This document shows positions 1-12,082 of a stretch of 64,000 bases of DNA, one piece after another. This stretch comes from Paramecium tetraurelia. Lineage: Eukaryota > Ciliophora > Oligohymenophorea > Peniculida > Parameciidae. The notes beneath the pieces were generated by a model. That model was given only the letters and a program-made list of their open reading frames with translations. It was not told the origin of the DNA and did not search any database. A program made the translations under genes and the position numbers. The DNA is taken from NCBI RefSeq assembly GCF_000165425.1, contig NW_001798955.1, positions 620,001 through 684,000 of the forward strand. Direction: 5' to 3'. Position 1 is the stretch's first letter. Every line of letters begins with the position of its first letter.

Positions 1-513
1 TAAGAAGAAGATGCGAGTGGAAAGAAAAGAAAATATAATAAACCTCCACCTAGAACATTTTGGTCATTCAATAAAGAGATCTACAAACAAGCAAATATCA
101 ATGATGATCAGAACTTGAATGACATCTTAAATACTTTCAAAAAACCTCAGGTCCCTGCTCCTTCACCAAATTTGCTATAGCCTATTGTTCCTTAAGAATA
201 ATAAGTATAGACGTCGACTTTGGGACACAAAAAGGATATGAAAGATATTGATCATCTCTTAAATTAGGAAAGAGAGCAGAAGGATAAATTAATAAAGGAA
301 ATGTAGGAGAGGGATAAACAATTATAAGAATAATACTTCCAATAATAATACGAGAAACAATTGTAAAAGGAATAGGAATCGAAGAAGGGCAAGAAGGCTC
401 AGAAAGAGAGTGAAAAGAAGAAATAATTAGAGGAACAACTTAAGAATGTCAGTCCTCTTGAGAAATTCATGGAACAAATAAATAAAAGAGCTAAGGTTGA
501 GGATGTTGAATGA
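1..513 (+). CDS. C-terminal part of a charged coiled-coil protein (5' end outside window)
   Basis: Reading frame 1 is open from the first base and ends in TGA at 511-513, with many TAA/TAG read as Gln. The 170 visible residues begin with a basic stretch and a proline-rich linker (PPPRTFW, PAPSPN). A long E/K/Q-rich segment follows that would form a coiled coil, and the end is hydrophilic. I recognise no domain in the visible part. The start codon and any upstream domain lie outside the window. It converges with the next gene across about 90 bp of AT-rich spacer. Confidence 0.75.
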
Positions 514-602
514 TGGAATAAATTTATTGGCAAATCATTATATATATATAGAATTAGTATTAGTATTATTTAAGAAATACTGAATTTTTGCATATAATAT
601 TA

Positions 603-923
603 TCATCTATTGTAGAATAGACCTCCATAATTTCTAGAATATCCATTAGTAGTGCTTTTACTATGATAATCATTCAAAACATAATTGCTTTTTTTAAATC
701 CCTATTAAACTGCTACTGTAGGATCATATTATTTCAATAAGCCTAAATCCTTCAATTTATAGACATTTTATTCAAGTAATTTATTGTTGATTATCAAGCT
801 TGCATCTTCTAGGATTGAATCCAAAATATCTCCTTATTTCCTGCCTAAATAACTTCTGCTAGATTGATTCTCAACAAGTAAGGTGTCTTTCAGCTTCTAG
901 ATTGCAGGATTTGAGTTGGCCAT
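603..923 (-). CDS. small uncharacterised protein, 106 aa
   Basis: A single uninterrupted frame starts with ATG at 921-923 (MANSNPAIQKLKD) and ends in TGA at 603-605. The product is hydrophilic. A predicted helical first half (DSILEDASLIINNKLLEQ) is followed by a Ser/Gly/Asn/Tyr-rich tail ending GGLFYNR. No signal peptide or membrane segment is visible and I do not recognise the family. It fits between the coiled-coil gene and the channel gene with gaps of 89 and 83 bp. Its codon composition is less AT-rich than the flanking spacers, which supports a real gene. Confidence 0.6.
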
Positions 924-1006
924 AGAACAGGATCTCCGATTATTGAGTTATAAATAAGGCAGTTTCTCTTAGGAAGATTGCATTAAATTAATTATTCAAA
1001 ATCATT

Positions 1007-3649
1007 TCACCTAAACCGGTTTAAAATACAACGCAGTTGCCCTTTTCTTTTTCCTATGATGACTGACATCTTTCTGGGGACTTACAAGCTGGCTACCTCT
1101 AAGAATGGTTTAGCGATATTTTCTTATATTTTCAATTATAATTACTTAATGAATTCATATGGAAAAGTAAGAAAGAGACTGAGTTACTTCCATTATTCAA
1201 AGAATTTCAAGTTTATTTTTGTACTTTTAAACAGCCAAGCAGAATTAAAATCAGGATGATAATTTTTGTAATTCTTAATACAATCTATTTCTAAATTAAT
1301 TCTCTAGTTCAGTTTTAATTTTAAGTCTTCTAACAATATTTTATCACTTTCTCTTAAACATTCTTCATCAAATTCTCTTGGATTATGTAATTCTAATATT
1401 TAGACAGTCTAGTTTGTAGGGTGTAATTTTTATCGTATTTACTTAATATTTAAGGCTTGTTTGTTGGGAAATTATCTCCTTGTGATATTTTACATTTTTT
1501 AAAAGTAGTTTGAATGAGAAGCTTTCCAAGATTCTTTTAATTCAAATTCAGAAGAATCTGATGATTCTATTGTTGGGATAGTTAATTAAATCTTATCTGC
1601 ATTATCATTTTATTTAAGTTCCTTAAAAATAGCTCGTCTTTTCCTTTCAAATATCCTTTTATAGGGCCTTCTAGTTTGTAATTAAGGGTACTGATGTTTT
1701 TTGATGACTGAATCTGTGTCTGGATTAAATGTCAGCAAAGGACACTGCTGAATAGTATGTTAAAGGCTTTTGCATGAATAACAATCCATACCAAAATATG
1801 ATTTGTCAAAGATGAGTTGTTCTTTCAATTAGCAATATTATTCATGATCTTCAGGATATTGTTAAAGGACTTTCATGAAGTCTTTTTTTGTGATGAAGAC
1901 CAATTTGCTAAAAGCAACAGAAGTGTATCTTAAAGATGGGATATCATCAAACATAAATTCTCTTAATCCAAAATTATCTCCAGTTTAGAGGGTTGCTAAT
2001 CGAAGTCTATTATTTCTTAAATATGTTCCAATAGATCCCCTTTCTATGAAAAATAAACATGGCTAATCAAATGGCACAGTCTTGCATGGCGTAAGAGTTA
2101 TTGATTGAACATGTTTTAAGCATTCAGCTTTGAATTCATGGGAAAAATAGTTGTTAAATAGCTTACACCCTTTGACTATGATAGAGTTAGCCTCGAAGAT
2201 GAGATTCTCCTAAAGGTCTTGAGATAATTAACCTATTATATCCTTAACTTCTAAGTTCTCCTCTAGTTTCTGTTCTTTCCAATAGAATGTTAAATATTCT
2301 CTAATTTCATATTTGAGTTGATTGGATATGTTCACACTCTTCATATAAGTATTGATAGCTCTCATTTTGCGAATGTGATCTTCACTTTTCTCATTCAATT
2401 TTGAATACACATTCCAGATCGCTGAAACCGTATATGACAATTATAAAGTTGAACAAACCATAAATCCTATGGTCACTAATCTCTCATAGATATCTAATAT
2501 GATTTTTGAAGTAATTACTTCTTGGAACAACGTCTCCATATCCTACAGTAAACATTGTAACCGACGAGAAGTAAAATGCCGTTATATATTAATCAGTGTA
2601 AGGAGCATCAGATAACCCATTAGCTTTTATCCAGGAATCTTCAGCAATATCTTAAATGCCAACGAAGTACCAAATACAACTAAATAGATGTTCCAGTAAG
2701 AATAAAAACATCACTAGTTTAATCTATGATAAATCTATAGTTTACTAGGTCTATTAACAATGAAGTAGTTTCTGAATAATCTTAGCTGTTTTATAGTCTC
2801 TAAAAGACTCGAATGATATTTTATAATTAGATGATGATTCCTAAGATGCTAATCACACTCCTTGCATAATTGTATTCTCGAAGTGACTGGTGTTTATAAT
2901 CGATATAACTATTTTGTTCACTGAGTTCCTGAGCAAGTACTAAGACTAATGTTATAACACAAAAAATATCATAAATGAAACCGTTCCTTATGTAATTACG
3001 AGCCACTTTATAATGGTTTGATATCAAATAACCTTTCTCATAAAAGGATGTTATAAAGTTTAATAAAATATCAAAGATCAATAAAGCGATGGAAACCTGT
3101 AATGTCCATAGGAGTTGATTATATAAGAGTTTATTACTGAATGCTATTTCATAAGGAATGACAAACAGAAGATAGAATCTTATAAAAGCTAGAAAGATAT
3201 CCCAGATCAATTTGAATTCGTTGTTTGGATTTATTATTGGGATATGTTTAATCGATTTAGTTATTTTCTATGCAATTTTTGACTTCTTTATTGCTCTCCA
3301 TTTTCTGGTCAACTTTCTTTTGAATCTGGCGAATTTAGACTTATTTACTTTTCCCCAAACTTATCCAGTTTTCTAAGACACTTTTCAAAATAATCATTAT
3401 ATATCTTACTAATAATATTCTTTTCGAGAAACATCTTTTATGATGTGAAAATGAATAGGAGCCAGTTATTAGTATCGTTTCTTATTTTGTATTGCTTTGT
3501 TCTTCATTCGAAATCCATAAAACTTAGCTCTCATTGATTGGAAAGCACTATTATTATATACCAAAGTTCTCATACTTTCCAATAGTATTGACTTATCTGG
3601 TAATTAAAAGTTTATCCTCAATTTTCTCGGCCTCACTTTAATCTAGCAT
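1007..3649 (-). CDS. cyclic-nucleotide-binding-domain K+ channel with CCHC zinc knuckle, 838 aa
   Basis: This is a voltage/cyclic-nucleotide-gated type potassium channel of the plasma or ciliary membrane. Five introns close the frame: 3548-3575, 3405-3432, 3326-3348, 2724-2745 and 2494-2518. A basic N-terminus leads into S1-S4 (about 3240-2830), then S5 (LVMFLFLLEHLFSCIWYF). The pore carries the K+ filter TVGYGD just upstream of the last intron. S6, a C-linker (RKMRAINTYMK, YEIREYLTFYW) and a cyclic-nucleotide-binding-like beta roll (GSIGTYL, GDNFGLREF) follow. Downstream is a perfect C-x2-C-x4-H-x4-C knuckle at 1742-1783, then a long charged tail. The channel class is certain. Whether cyclic nucleotides bind is inference, because the phosphate-binding cassette is divergent. 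Confidence 0.92.
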
Positions 3650-3714
3650 GTTCTTAAGTAGTTATAAAATATTATAATATAAAAATTGAAAGGAAGTCAA
3701 TTATATATTTTAAT

Positions 3715-5126
3715 TCATTGTAATAGCCAATCAACTCTTAATGGAGACTTTAAACACTATTAAGTACCTTTTAATGTGTATAATTCTGATCTCCCATCAC
3801 TTCCTCTCATATAAAATTCAACAATGTAATTTTCATCTGCTCTAATAGATAGAATATATAAAGATTATTAGGATTTTGGAATATTCCTTTGGTGACCACA
3901 GAGTTACAAAGATTCCCCTTTGAAATAACACTTACTATAGACAGTGATACAAACTACTTAAATGATAAAGAGTACCCCTGTATTCATATCTATTATCATA
4001 TTTATAAGCACTTCGATAAAAATCCCTTTGTCTTGGATTTGATCTTTTTATTGAAGAAGAACCATAGTAATTGTCTGCTTCACAATTATTTGGATTATAA
4101 TTTGTAGATTTAGCATCGCATGGATCTGAATAAATACTTGATATAAATAATAATTTTACTATAATTTGCTAATAACTTCCCTTAAGAATTTCCCTAACTC
4201 TTAATCGTTTGGATTTTTTGGTATTGTGACACTCTACCCAGTCAATAGAGGTCCTCTTCTACTATTATGTCTATCATAATGATCATCTCTCCCGTAATAA
4301 TCGTCTCTCTCATAATAATTATTATCTCTCCCATAATAATCATCTCCTCTACCATAATGATCACCCCCCCTTCTTCCGTAATAATTATCTCTTCTACCAT
4401 AATATTCTTCTCTTCTACCATAATCTCTATTATAATGCTCTCTATTTGAATATCTATTTCCCATAACATAATATTAGTCATTTTTCGAAGATCCTTTTTC
4501 TTTTTGATGAAATGTTTTTTGATATTATTCTCCTTAATCCATTTACAGCTCTTATTCTTCCACTTATTCACTCCCTTAAGTCTATGTTTCTTAAACTTTA
4601 TTTTATTATGAGTTTTAAGTTTTTTTAACCTGCGAACTTACTTTTTCCATCTTACTTCCTAGTTGTTTTATCAATTAAGATTTTAAATCTTTTTATTTAG
4701 AGCTTGGATTTTGTTAGTTTAGTTTTGATTTTTCATTTTAATCAAGCTGTTCTCTTTTACTTTAATAAATTTATTTATTTTCAAAATTATTTATCTATTG
4801 TGATATTTCTTATTATTGTTATTTATAATTTTAATTATCAAAGTTGCCTTTTTATGATGGATCTTAGGTTGTTAAATTCTCGTTTTCTCTTATATTTTCA
4901 TTTTTTTAAGTTTCTAGATGGTTCTCATCAGGTATTAAAGAAGCCTCGCTAACTAATCCTAGTTCTTCTGAATTCGTATTAAGACTGGTTGAACAACTTT
5001 CATCATCATTTGTTGAATATTCTAAATCGCTTTATTCAAATTAATCTTAATCAGCAGTTTAAATTAACTCTGCTGGCTATTTTTTTAGTTTATGTATTTC
5101 CTTATACTAGATGGGTGTTACATCAT
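3715..5126 (-). CDS. Q/N-rich protein with Arg-Gly-Tyr-Asp repeats
   Basis: The gene starts at ATG-ATG (5124-5126), only 29 bp from the stop of the upstream gene. It has introns at 5046-5068 (23 nt), a 23-nt intron near 4180, and a further intron of length 3n+1 near 3920 that I could not fix with certainty (best candidate 25 nt). The N-terminal half is Gln/Asn/Glu-rich and low complexity. The middle (about 4240-4464) is built from short units such as YYGRDD and YYGRR. The C-terminal part is Tyr/Arg/Asn-rich and ends DWLLQ. RG/RY-rich low-complexity proteins often bind RNA or form condensates, but here that is inference only. No globular domain is recognised. Confidence 0.7.
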
Positions 5127-5155
5127 AGTATCTTTGTTTGGCTTCACAATGATTT

Positions 5156-6691
5156 TCAACTAAATGCTTAAGTAAATAAGTGTGTACCCTAATCAATTAT
5201 AAATAACTTTTAGATGTGATCAATGAATTCCCTGAACAATTACAAGCATTATATGTCTGTTAACTCATTTTAAGATGTAAATACCAAAACATAAGTCTTT
5301 CCAGTAATATTTCGAATTGAATGAAAATCTAATGTATATCGAATAGAATTACAAATATTATCATTAATACTATAAAATACTTCTAAATTTTCATTCTGTT
5401 CATTAATAATCAAAGAATTTATGCTTTAATGTTTATAGGTGACTCTAAGATATGACCCAATATATCCACCATGATTCATCTCTCTATTGTTAATCTCAGA
5501 AGAAAATAACACATTAAATTCATTCGAGATTTATGTATGATTTTCATACATCTCAACAAATGGAGTTTGTTAATATTCTCCATTAGATTTAAACTTAACT
5601 AATTAATCTGATTGCAATTCAAATTATAGCTGTTTAAACAGGTTTAAAGAAACATCTGCACATTATCCTTGGGTATTTTCACAAACATTGTTTCTTTAGT
5701 GAATTATGAAAATACAATCTTAAAATACATGCTCAATCAAATCCATTGAAGGGAATTTAGTAAATTATGAAGTAACAAATGAAAAGACAAAGACTTTTGA
5801 ATCAGTCATACCAACAGTTATATAAGCTAGATTTTCATCTTCTTTGTAATGTATAAGAGTTTCTTCATCACTCTCAAAAATTACAATGTGAATAAATCCT
5901 CTATTTTCTTGTTATAGAGTGATAACTAGTCCACTTAATGGATACTATATTGTTTATTAATGAATTTCCATATTTTTAAGAGGAATTCTCAATTCTAGAA
6001 TTTCTTAATTCAAATTTTATGCAACAAAAACTTAAAGTCCCGGATAGTTTTTAGTAAAATATTTATTCTCCAAGGACCCATTGATTATTTCATTTCCCAA
6101 ATGGTAGTGTATAGGTGGATGATATAGATCAGGTGTATGAAAGGTTAAGCGTTCAAAGTTTTAATCTAAATTACATTTGATTTACTCTAATGAGATTAAA
6201 GCGACCTTTTGTTAACAATATTCTTAACCTTCAGATTCTTCGATTAAATGTATAAATCTTTTTAAAATCAGCAACGCATCCCCTTTGCCACCCCAAGATA
6301 CAATATAAATAAAACCCATTTTCTCAAATTTATCTACAGCATCCGTTTTGCCATAAGAAAAATCTCGAACCAAATTTTCTGTGGAGATTAGCAAATGCCC
6401 TCCATCTACTCCCTTATCAACAAAATATCCATTATAACCATTATATTTATGAATTGATGCATTGGTTCTATTTTGATTGACTTTGAACTCCTAAATCGAT
6501 ATCCATTATATTTCACTAGCATCACCTGCAAAAATATAGGCATCTGAAAATCCGACCAAAAAATATGAATTATTATTCAAACTTGGTGAGGATTTATAAC
6601 TTTACTGGATATCTAACCCAAAATGAGGTGATTGGCTTGTTAGTATGTAAGGCATCGTACTCAGTAATTAAATAAACTTATTACTTTTCAT
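5156..6691 (-). CDS. uncharacterised protein, 511 aa, intronless
   Basis: A single open frame of 512 codons runs from ATG at 6689-6691 to TGA at 5156-5158. A second in-frame ATG (MPYILTSQSPHFG) lies 12 codons in. The composition is that of a folded protein, rich in beta-prone segments (GFIYIVSWGGKGDALLILKR, YVLVFTSQNELTDIQCL) with scattered Cys and no long low-complexity runs. No strong signal peptide or membrane helix is visible. I do not recognise the family. Several short FIHIVIF / YLVFTS-like strands suggest a repeated beta unit, which is a weak impression. It is tandem with the next gene, 29 bp away. Confidence 0.75.
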
Positions 6692-7140
6692 TTTGTTAGT
6701 CAATCAGAAAAAATGTTGACTCGTCATAAAATAGGCGTAGTCCACACAAAAAGTTCTCTGCTTTTAACGAGTATAAAGCTTAGATTAAAAAAATTATAAA
6801 CATAAATATTATATGAAAATTAAAATAAAACTTAGGATTTACTTTTATCAAATATCATTTGTGTAAAAAATCATCAAAATGTTTCTATTTTAAACTAATA
6901 CTCTTTTTTTTTTTTAACTTTAATTAAACCAGTTATTTATTATCTGAATTAATTTTAAATATACAGTTTTCGATATACTTTACATTCTCATCCACTTAAA
7001 TGCTGGCTTTTAAATATACAATTCACATAGATTACAAATTCTAAAGATCGAACTGACGCATCAACATTTAATCTAATGAATTAATAATGTTTAAATATTT
7101 ACTGAATTAAACCATAAAAATAACATATACAAAGTAACAA
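6692..7140. other. intergenic spacer with a GC-richer palindromic patch
   Basis: This is 449 bp between two minus-strand genes. Most of it is very AT-rich, including a T/A run near 6901-6915. The part next to the 511-aa gene (about 6710-6785) is richer in G and C. It contains the complementary arms GCTTTTA and TATAAAGC around a short loop, and a second pair GACT/GAGTC on the minus strand. It could be a 5' untranslated region or a small structured RNA. I saw no tRNA, box C/D or box H/ACA signature that would name it. Confidence 0.35.
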
Positions 7141-7404
7141 TCAAGAGATATTCATTGCAAATGATATGGCAGTCTCCTATTTTCTTCTTTGAATGAACTT
7201 ATTTCGCTACATTCCAAAATCAGAATTATTATTTTGCTTGTATGACTGGCTAGAATAATAGTTATATTCCTTTGCTTTTGGATCAGTGCAAAATCTGATA
7301 TTCTAAGCTCTAAGGTAATCAATTATAGTTTTTATTTTAGGATTTGGCTTGTGGTAGAGATCCAATTCGAGTGAATCAAGACTTGAATTTAATTCTTCTG
7401 ACAT
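7141..7404 (-). CDS. small uncharacterised protein, 87 aa
   Basis: One open frame starts with ATG at 7402-7404 (MSEELNSSLDSLELDLYHK) and ends in TGA at 7141-7143. The product is hydrophilic. It has a short predicted helix (IKTIIDYLRAQNIRFC), then a Tyr/Ser/Asn/Lys-rich segment and an Arg/Lys-rich patch (RNKFIQRRKQE). There is no membrane segment or known motif. GC content is clearly above that of both flanking spacers. I do not recognise the family. Confidence 0.55.
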
Positions 7405-9064
7405 TTACTAATTTATTTATATGGGAATTATTTCTGTAATATTAAATTAAAAACTTAGGATATGTCAGATTTTATCACTCTTATTTTGGTTCATCTAATA
7501 TATTCAATCATACACTATATCATAAGCATGCATCTTCTTAAAATGATTATTTCAAAAAAGAAATCAATGAAATTTAACTAAAACAAAAATATTTTATTTA
7601 ACCAGTTTCATGGATAATTCAAGATGATTTACAATATATTTAGAAAATAAGGAATATATATCAAGAGTTTACTATTTTCATGAATACTAACCTTAAATTT
7701 AATCGCAGTTTGAGTTCTACAAATATCATCATTATCTACCTCAATTACTATAAACAAGGTAATTATTTAAAATTTGAATTTGTGTTACAATAAAATGAGA
7801 AAAATGGAAGTCTTGTAAAATAGATGATTAATAGAAAATGAAGATTAATAGAATTCATATCAACTAAAAAGAAATAGTTGGAAATAAATCAATCATAAAG
7901 TAATCAAAAATGAGATTCTACCATTAATAACAATGTGAAACAATAATTTTTAATTTGGAATTATAATGCTAGAAATGCAAATTAAATTATATAACCCAAT
8001 AAGTTAAATTACTATCTTGTGTGAAGACTAAAAAGTGAAATTAAATAAAATCTTACATTTGTGAATTAGGGAATGTAATAGAATTCTTTATAAAATAATA
8101 GTCTATTCTTAAATAGCATCTTAATTATATTAATAAATAACCTTTTTTATAGTAAATGATTCTATGCTACTTCAAACAAATCTAAAATAATATGATTTCC
8201 AATTCCTTTACCAACAAGATGTCCTACTTGTTTTCTCAGTAAAAAATTTAAAACATATTAATATGAGTAAATCTTGATTCTAATTTTAATCAAATACTTG
8301 TCTTTAAAGATTAAAACAAATAAAAAATCAAACAAGAAAAGTTGAAATAAATGGAAAACAAGTAGGCTATTATAAAATCTATTTCATTAGTGGAAAACAA
8401 AGAACTACAAAAGATATTAATTCACTATAATATATTCTAATCTCAATGAAATCCTTCTTAAAGTTCTTTAACTCATTCGCTTTTAAATATCTAAATAACC
8501 TGATACATAGTTACTTAAGATTTTAATTCAAATCCAAAAAATTTAAAGAGTTTAACTTCAAGATATTTGTAAAATGAATAAAACAATAATTCTTAGATTT
8601 AAAATAATAAATATAAAACATTAGGCTTAAAAACAATCATTTTTGAGAAAGTGAATACTCTGAAAACTAAACAAAATTTAGGGTTCATTCTAAGCTTAAT
8701 CTTAATTAATCAGTAATTTTAAGACTTCTTACAATAATACTCTAATAAAAATTAGACTTAATCTAAATAATAATACAAATTTAGAATTTTTAACTTTTAA
8801 ATCCAAAATCAATCATATAATACATTAATAAAACAACTATTTAAATGAACTATATAAAGAATTCAATCAAGTAGTGAAAATGTTAAATTAGTAAAAAAAT
8901 ACATTTTGGATAATAACAAATATCTTAATATTTAAAAAATAGAAGTCATTAATCTGATTGTGATGTTAAGGTATAGAATGGATAAGCTATAACTTTATCA
9001 GAAATACTTCATTGATTATTTTTATGGAAATAATATAAGAAATATTAAATATATATAAATAATA
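7405..9064. other. long AT-rich stretch without a confident gene
   Basis: This is about 1.7 kb of very AT-rich sequence, the longest gene-poor interval in the window. On the plus strand, 7420-7880 holds overlapping open frames in the ciliate code. One starts ATGGGAATT at about 7418 and could use a 23-nt intron. Another reads about 140 codons from about 7460 without its own ATG. In DNA this AT-rich, TGA is rare and open frames of this length occur by chance, so I do not call them. From 7900 to 9064 I see only AT-rich sequence. Confidence 0.5.
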
Positions 9065-9956
9065 ATGATTTAATATGGTGATACCATGATTTTATTTGAG
9101 GATGGAAAACCTAAATAATTCCTTACAGTTACATAAGGTTAAACATATCAAAATAAATACGGAGCATACCATCATTATACTTTTCTTGTTAAGCCTGGGG
9201 AAGAAATACTTTCAAAGAATGGAACAGGGCCCATTTATTTAATGACTCCAAATCCTCATTTAATAACAGAAACAGTTCCTCACAAAACTTAAATTCTCTT
9301 TATGGCTGATATATCAATGATTATACTTAAGTTGTGTTTAAAACCAGGTTAGCGTGTAATTGAAAGTGGAACAGGTAGTGGATCATTGTCTTGTTCATTA
9401 GCAGCAGCTGTTGGTCATAAGGGCAGATTATTTACATATGAATTCAATAAGGAAAGAGCAAATAATGGTAAAGAATTGTTTGCAAAATTGAAAATCAATT
9501 AGGCCACTTGTTTTTGGAGAGATGTTTATGCTAATGGCTTTTTGAAAGGAGAGGATACTGAAAACTAAGGAGAATTTCCATAAGAAAGCAGCATAGATGC
9601 TATATTTTTGGACTTGCCTTAGCCATGGTTAGCTTTGGATCACTCTAAGAAAATGATTAAGAAAGGTGGAAGGATTTGTTGTTTCTCTCCCTGCATTGAA
9701 TAGGTGCAAAAAACAGCCTTGGAATTAAAGCAATAAGGATGGAAAAACTTGGAGACATTAGAATGTTTAAAGAGGTAAAGAGAATTAGTATTTAAATCAT
9801 AGACATTTTGAAAGAAGAGTTAAACAGGAACAATCACTATTTGATGATGTTTAAAAGAAAGTATGCACAGATTAAAATAAGAGAGTTACTTATTCTGCAG
9901 GAATAAATTAAGCTTATGGACACACTGGATATTTAACATTTGCATAATATATATGA
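9065..9956 (+). CDS. TRM61: tRNA (adenine-58-N1)-methyltransferase catalytic subunit TRM61, 287 aa
   Basis: This is the catalytic subunit that, with TRM6, makes m1A58 in the tRNA T-loop using S-adenosylmethionine. The start at 9065 gives [14 protein letters not shown], matching the beta-rich N-terminal domain of the family. The sequence [15 protein letters not shown] is followed by the SAM motif [11 protein letters not shown], the acidic motif YEFNKER, and FLDLPQPWLAL with the family's substrate-pocket Asp. Then comes [12 protein letters not shown] 28-nt intron (9775-9802) joins ECLKR to HFERRV and lets the frame reach the conserved GHTGYLTFA end. Length is normal for the family. All key motifs are present, so it should be active. 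Confidence 0.95.
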
Positions 9957-10245
9957 TTTTTAGATGGTGTAATATAAATGTAAAATTAAAATATAATAAT
10001 AATATACATGAAAGCACTCTTTGGAATCGAGCCACATGTTATTAATTGATTTTTAGACCTTATTTAATTCTTGGGTTACCTATTCGTATTTACAACATTT
10101 AATAAAAAATGTTGAAATCTAAATGAGAATCTCTAATTGAAGATATTATAAATTAAAAAATTTATACTTATAGAATAATAGTCATCCATCAAATTGCAAC
10201 CAGCTCTATAGTTATTTTAACTTTATTCCTTACGATCAGACTGAA
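9957..10245. other. intergenic spacer
   Basis: This is 289 bp of AT-rich sequence between two co-directional genes. A less AT-rich piece at about 10007-10050 encodes only a 13-codon frame (MKALFGIEPHVIN) and looks slightly like a tRNA arm, but no cloverleaf can be drawn. I see nothing else. Confidence 0.4.
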
Positions 10246-11865
10246 ATGATTGCTTTTGAAAATTTAATAATAAATTTTATAATGATATCCAACGATAACA
10301 AAGGATAAATTTTATGGGATATTGGAGGTCATTTATTGAATTCTTTTTCCAAACAAGGTTCATCTGAGTATTCAATTAATCGAAAGGATATAGAAAACTA
10401 TATTGAAATCAAAAAAGTAGTAGAAGGTTAAAGCTATAAATATTATGGTTATTAATCGAGCACTTTACAGACATTTACAAATTTTAGGTAGACTAATTTA
10501 AATAAGACAGAAATGAAAAACTGTGAATGCAATAATGAAGATTTTACAAAAATGTCAGTTAAATAAATGCATAAATCGAAAGAAAATCTGGAATAGAATC
10601 AATATTAGACTACACAGAATTTTAGAAGTAGATCAACGAGTACTTAATTAATTTCTTAAAATTATTAGAAATCTCAAAATATTAACATTTAAACAATCAA
10701 AAATTATGAAGATGAGAAAATAAAAAACATAGCAGAAGGTCTTAAATCTAAAATATAAAGTAATTTAAATAACAAATTAAAACATTATTTTATTAAGAAT
10801 TCAAAATAGATAACAAGCAAAATTTTGCCCAATTAGGATTTACAAATGAATGATTAGAAATAGCTTTACTTTCATAACAGTAGTTTATCTTTAAAGGAAT
10901 ATTTTCAATAAAAAAGCATTGAATTTAAACAAAAATTTTTGGAAGAATAATCTTAAATAATTGAGGAAAAATTATAAACTCTATCCAATAAAGCTAAAAC
11001 AATCGAAACTACAAAAAAATCATTAAGTCGTTCATATGATATACCTATGCATACACCTAAAAAATAATTATATAAAATGAATAGAGAAAGCGAATCAAAG
11101 TTAGGAATTAAAAATGATTCATATTAGACTAAACTATTAAACTCTTTAAATTTAATTCCAAAAAGAATCGATTCAAATAATGATAATCATTATGAAAATT
11201 AAACTAAAATTTAGACTGAAAATAATTTAGAGAATAATTTCGATTATTCATAAACTAAAAAATTTGTTGAATACAATTTTAATGAAATGAAAAATCAAAA
11301 TTAATCTAACAACCATATGAGTATAAGTTTTCCTAAATGTCCATCTTCTCAGTCCTAAAATAAATTGATGCCTCATGATGAAAAGAATTCCCCTATTGAA
11401 TTCTCAAGCAAGGTAAATCGTTATATGAATTTGCTCTAATCTTTTAAAAGTTTTAATTTAAATTAGACTCAATTGAACAAAGACATTGAAGTTTTTGATT
11501 CCATTTAAGTTAATGATTTAAATCATATAAGCGAATTTTCTATTTTTAAGGATGAGAAATAAAAGGATTCCCAAAATTTTGGAGTTTATTCTGAAATAGA
11601 TTGTAAAAGAAGTTTTTCAAATGTTCAAACCAATAAAAAATTATTTTTTGAATCAGCTTAAGTTTATTAATAAAATAACAAAACAGATTTAAAATAAGAC
11701 CATTTTATTAATGGGATAAATAAAGTTCATATAGAACAAACTTAAAGTTAAAATGATGATTATGCATCTTCAAACATTCCAAAAAACATGTTGCAAAAAT
11801 AAGGTACTAATTGGTAACTAATTAAAATAGGATCCTTCAAGTACAATTAATAACTTAATTATTGA
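10246..11865 (+). CDS. N/Q/K-rich low-complexity protein, 539 aa
   Basis: This is an open frame of 540 codons from ATG at 10246 to TGA at 11863-11865 without introns. A second ATG (MISNDNKGQILWDIGG) 12 codons in is an equally good start. Apart from the first 80 or so residues (WDIGGHLLNSF, IENYIEIKKVVEGQSYKYYG) the sequence is dominated by Asn, Gln, Lys and Ser. One likely coiled-coil stretch lies near the middle (FLEEQSQIIEEKLQTLSNKA). No catalytic motif, signal peptide or membrane helix is visible. Such proteins are common in ciliates and I cannot assign a role. Confidence 0.65.
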
Positions 11866-12082
11866 TTAATATTAGAGTGTGTTTGACTTTATTAATTTAA
11901 TTAGTTATAAACTTTATCTATGTCTATTTTCATGATTTTAGCATAAAGTAGAGCGAAATCTTTTACAAATTAAGTTAGGAATTAATTCTTATATATTTTT
12001 TATATTTATCAAGTCAGTATAATTCTCTAAATTCATTTATAATTTCTTAACTTTGCAAAAATATATATAGTAAGATATTAAA

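Noticed and set aside
4267-4449. Plus-strand open frame of Ile/Ser repeats
   Set aside because: It is the antisense shadow of the Arg-Gly-Tyr repeat region of the minus-strand gene.
10005-10055. Possible tRNA fragment (GGAATCGAGCC-like arm)
   Set aside because: No acceptor, D or anticodon stem can be paired around it on either strand. It is also a short open frame of 13 codons.
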